Assembly: GCA_963849955.1 (NCBI GenBank)
Contig: CAWKJU010000015.1
Span: 3,503-67,502 of the forward strand
Source: CAWFGW01 sp963849955
Lineage (GTDB): Bacteria; Bacteroidota; Bacteroidia; Cytophagales; JAAEPT01
DNA: 64,000 bases
Direction of reading: 5' to 3'
The notes under the pieces are model-generated. The model saw only the letters and a program-made list of their open reading frames with translations, did no database searches and was not told where the DNA came from. The position numbers were made by a program, and so were the translations under genes. Each line of letters begins with the position of its first letter. Positions within the stretch are counted from its first letter, which is position 1. Positions 62,799 to 64,000 of this stretch are shown piece after piece.

Positions 62799-64000
62799 AT
62801 GGTAACAGGTACATTTAGAGGATTAACGCTTAACTACAAACATGCCGCTATCGATATTCGTGAGCAAATTGCTTTGAGTGAAGAACAGTGCCTCAGCTTC
62901 TTGGTTCGTGCTAAGGAAATACTAAACCCAACAGAATTATTTATTCTATCTACCTGTAACCGGACTGAAATTTATTATTCCTCATCTGAAAACTTAGACA
63001 TTGAACTCATTAAACTAATAAGTTTTCAAAAAGGTATCAATCCCGCAATAGCAACTGCCAACTTTATTTCTACTGGTGATCAAAACGAAACAATTACTCA
63101 TTTATTTCGAGTAGCACTGGGGTTAGAATCTCAGGTGGTGGGTGATTTACAAATTATTAATCAAGTCAAAAAAGCATATCAATGGACTGCTGATAAAGAA
63201 CTGGCGGGTCCATTTCTACACCGTTTATTACACAGTATCTTTTATTCTAACAAACGAGTAGTACAAGAAACTGCGTTTAGAGATGGTGCGGCTTCAGTAT
63301 CTTATGCCTCGGTTGAGTTAATTAATCAATTAGCTGCATCCATTCGTGAACCTAAAATTTTAGTGTTAGGACTTGGGGAAATGGGGGTAGATATTTGTGA
63401 TAACCTACGTGATTCCGAAATTAAGAACGTAACCATTGCTAATCGTACAAAAGATAAAGCCATTGCACTAGCAGAAAAAACTGGTTTTCAATATTCTGAT
63501 TTAGAGGATTTATCTCAACTTATTTCGAATCATGACATCATAATTTCATCCATTAGTGCTAGCAAACCAACAATTACCAGTAAAGTAATCAATGCGATTG
63601 ACTTACATTCCCACAAGTATTTTATTGATATCTCGGTACCTAGAAGTATAGAGGAAAATATTGACAAAAACATTGGGATAGTGCTTTACAATATTGATGA
63701 AATTCAAAATCGAGCGAGCAAGGCACTTGAGAAAAGGATTGAAGCCATTCCACAAGTAGAAATAATTGTAGCTGAATCTATTGTAGAGTTTAATGATTGG
63801 AGCCGAGAGTTTGAAGTCTCTCCAACTATTCAAAAATTTAAAAATGCTCTAGAAGATATCCGTAAGGAAGAAATTAGCCGACATTTAAAAAGTCTTGACG
63901 TTAAAGATTTAGAGAAAATTGAGTTAATCACAAAAAACATTACTCAAAAGATAATTAAACTACCTGTACTACAATTAAAAGCTGCATGCAAGCGAGGTGA
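62799..64000 (+). CDS. hemA: Glutamyl-tRNA reductase (partial, C-terminus beyond right edge)
   Basis: First step of tetrapyrrole synthesis from glutamyl-tRNA. About 400 codons are present without a stop. The catalytic cysteine is C53 in STCNRTEIY; HLFRVALGLESQVVGD and the NADPH site VLGLGEMGVDI near residue 195 follow. The last residues are in the C-terminal dimerisation helix (LKAACKRG), so little is missing. It starts with ATG at 62799, 73 bp from the divergent histidine kinase. Confidence 0.95.
   Translation, partial: MVTGTFRGLTLNYKHAAIDIREQIALSEEQCLSFLVRAKEILNPTELFILSTCNRTEIYYSSSENLDIELIKLISFQKGINPAIATANFISTGDQNETITHLFRVALGLESQVVGDLQIINQVKKAYQWTADKELAGPFLHRLLHSIFYSNKRVVQETAFRDGAASVSYASVELINQLAASIREPKILVLGLGEMGVDICDNLRDSEIKNVTIANRTKDKAIALAEKTGFQYSDLEDLSQLISNHDIIISSISASKPTITSKVINAIDLHSHKYFIDISVPRSIEENIDKNIGIVLYNIDEIQNRASKALEKRIEAIPQVEIIVAESIVEFNDWSREFEVSPTIQKFKNALEDIRKEEISRHLKSLDVKDLEKIELITKNITQKIIKLPVLQLKAACKRG

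Overview
The window looks like chromosome of a member of the Bacteroidota, most likely a low-GC flavobacterial-type marine or freshwater bacterium. Five secreted proteins carry C-terminal sorting domains of the type IX secretion system (four type A, one gliding-associated type B). There is also a DUF2723 membrane protein, a RemB/Wzi-like outer-membrane protein, a PorE-like OmpA lipoprotein, a short F1 epsilon subunit, and promoter boxes of the TTG-N20-TAnnTTTG kind. Complex I genes (nuoABC) argue weakly against the Flavobacteriaceae core and for a neighbouring family; this placement is inference.

Layout. 1-3713 (minus): CPBP protease, DUF2007, cdsA, glutamate dehydrogenase and a phosphatidylserine decarboxylase cut by the left edge. 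3803-5664 (plus): dus and an EamA transporter. 6008-9931 (minus): FemAB-like acyltransferase, Ca/Na antiporter, small membrane protein and nuoA-nuoB-nuoC, with no nuoD following. 10018-15789 (plus): RemB/Wzi-like barrel, MsbA-type ABC exporter, gmhA and comM. 15876-18811 (minus): a T9SS metzincin protease and a coupled small secreted protein, cut off from a candidate promoter by an intact IS982-family element (18818-19802). 20585-25614 (plus): DUF2723 protein, rlmB and a radical SAM/SPASM enzyme. 25705-28379 (minus): lipoprotein, THUMP-like methyltransferase and asd. 28600-31836 (plus): DksA-like protein, scpB, an rsuA-type pseudouridine synthase and a GT22-like mannosyltransferase. tRNA-Phe follows on the minus strand. 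32165-36884 (plus): two Hdr-like Fe-S proteins, a conserved small protein and the PorE-like lipoprotein. 37112-40266 (minus): a TPP-riboswitch operon thiS-thiC-thiE. After this come a degenerate thiamine-pyrophosphokinase-like gene, a hemerythrin/DUF4235 pair, two T9SS proteins, and prmC/ribD starting back to back. 47225-56115 (plus): two beta-helix surface proteins, and between them a DUF559 endonuclease gene flanked by five ~130 bp palindrome-bounded repeats. 56226-59244 (plus): queA, ispD, ispH. 59306-62725 (minus): atpC, atpD and a histidine kinase with a duplicated sensor. The hemA gene runs off the right edge.

Most of the content is housekeeping: phospholipid, isoprenoid, thiamine, riboflavin and tetrapyrrole synthesis, respiration and tRNA/rRNA modification. 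The accessory part is the set of surface proteins. The strongest candidate for an undescribed system is the DUF559 gene with its array of MITE-like repeats at 49416-50615, which recalls REP/RAYT arrangements but with a Vsr-like nuclease fold. The second is the metalloprotease/small secreted protein pair with an IS element between its start codon and its probable promoter.
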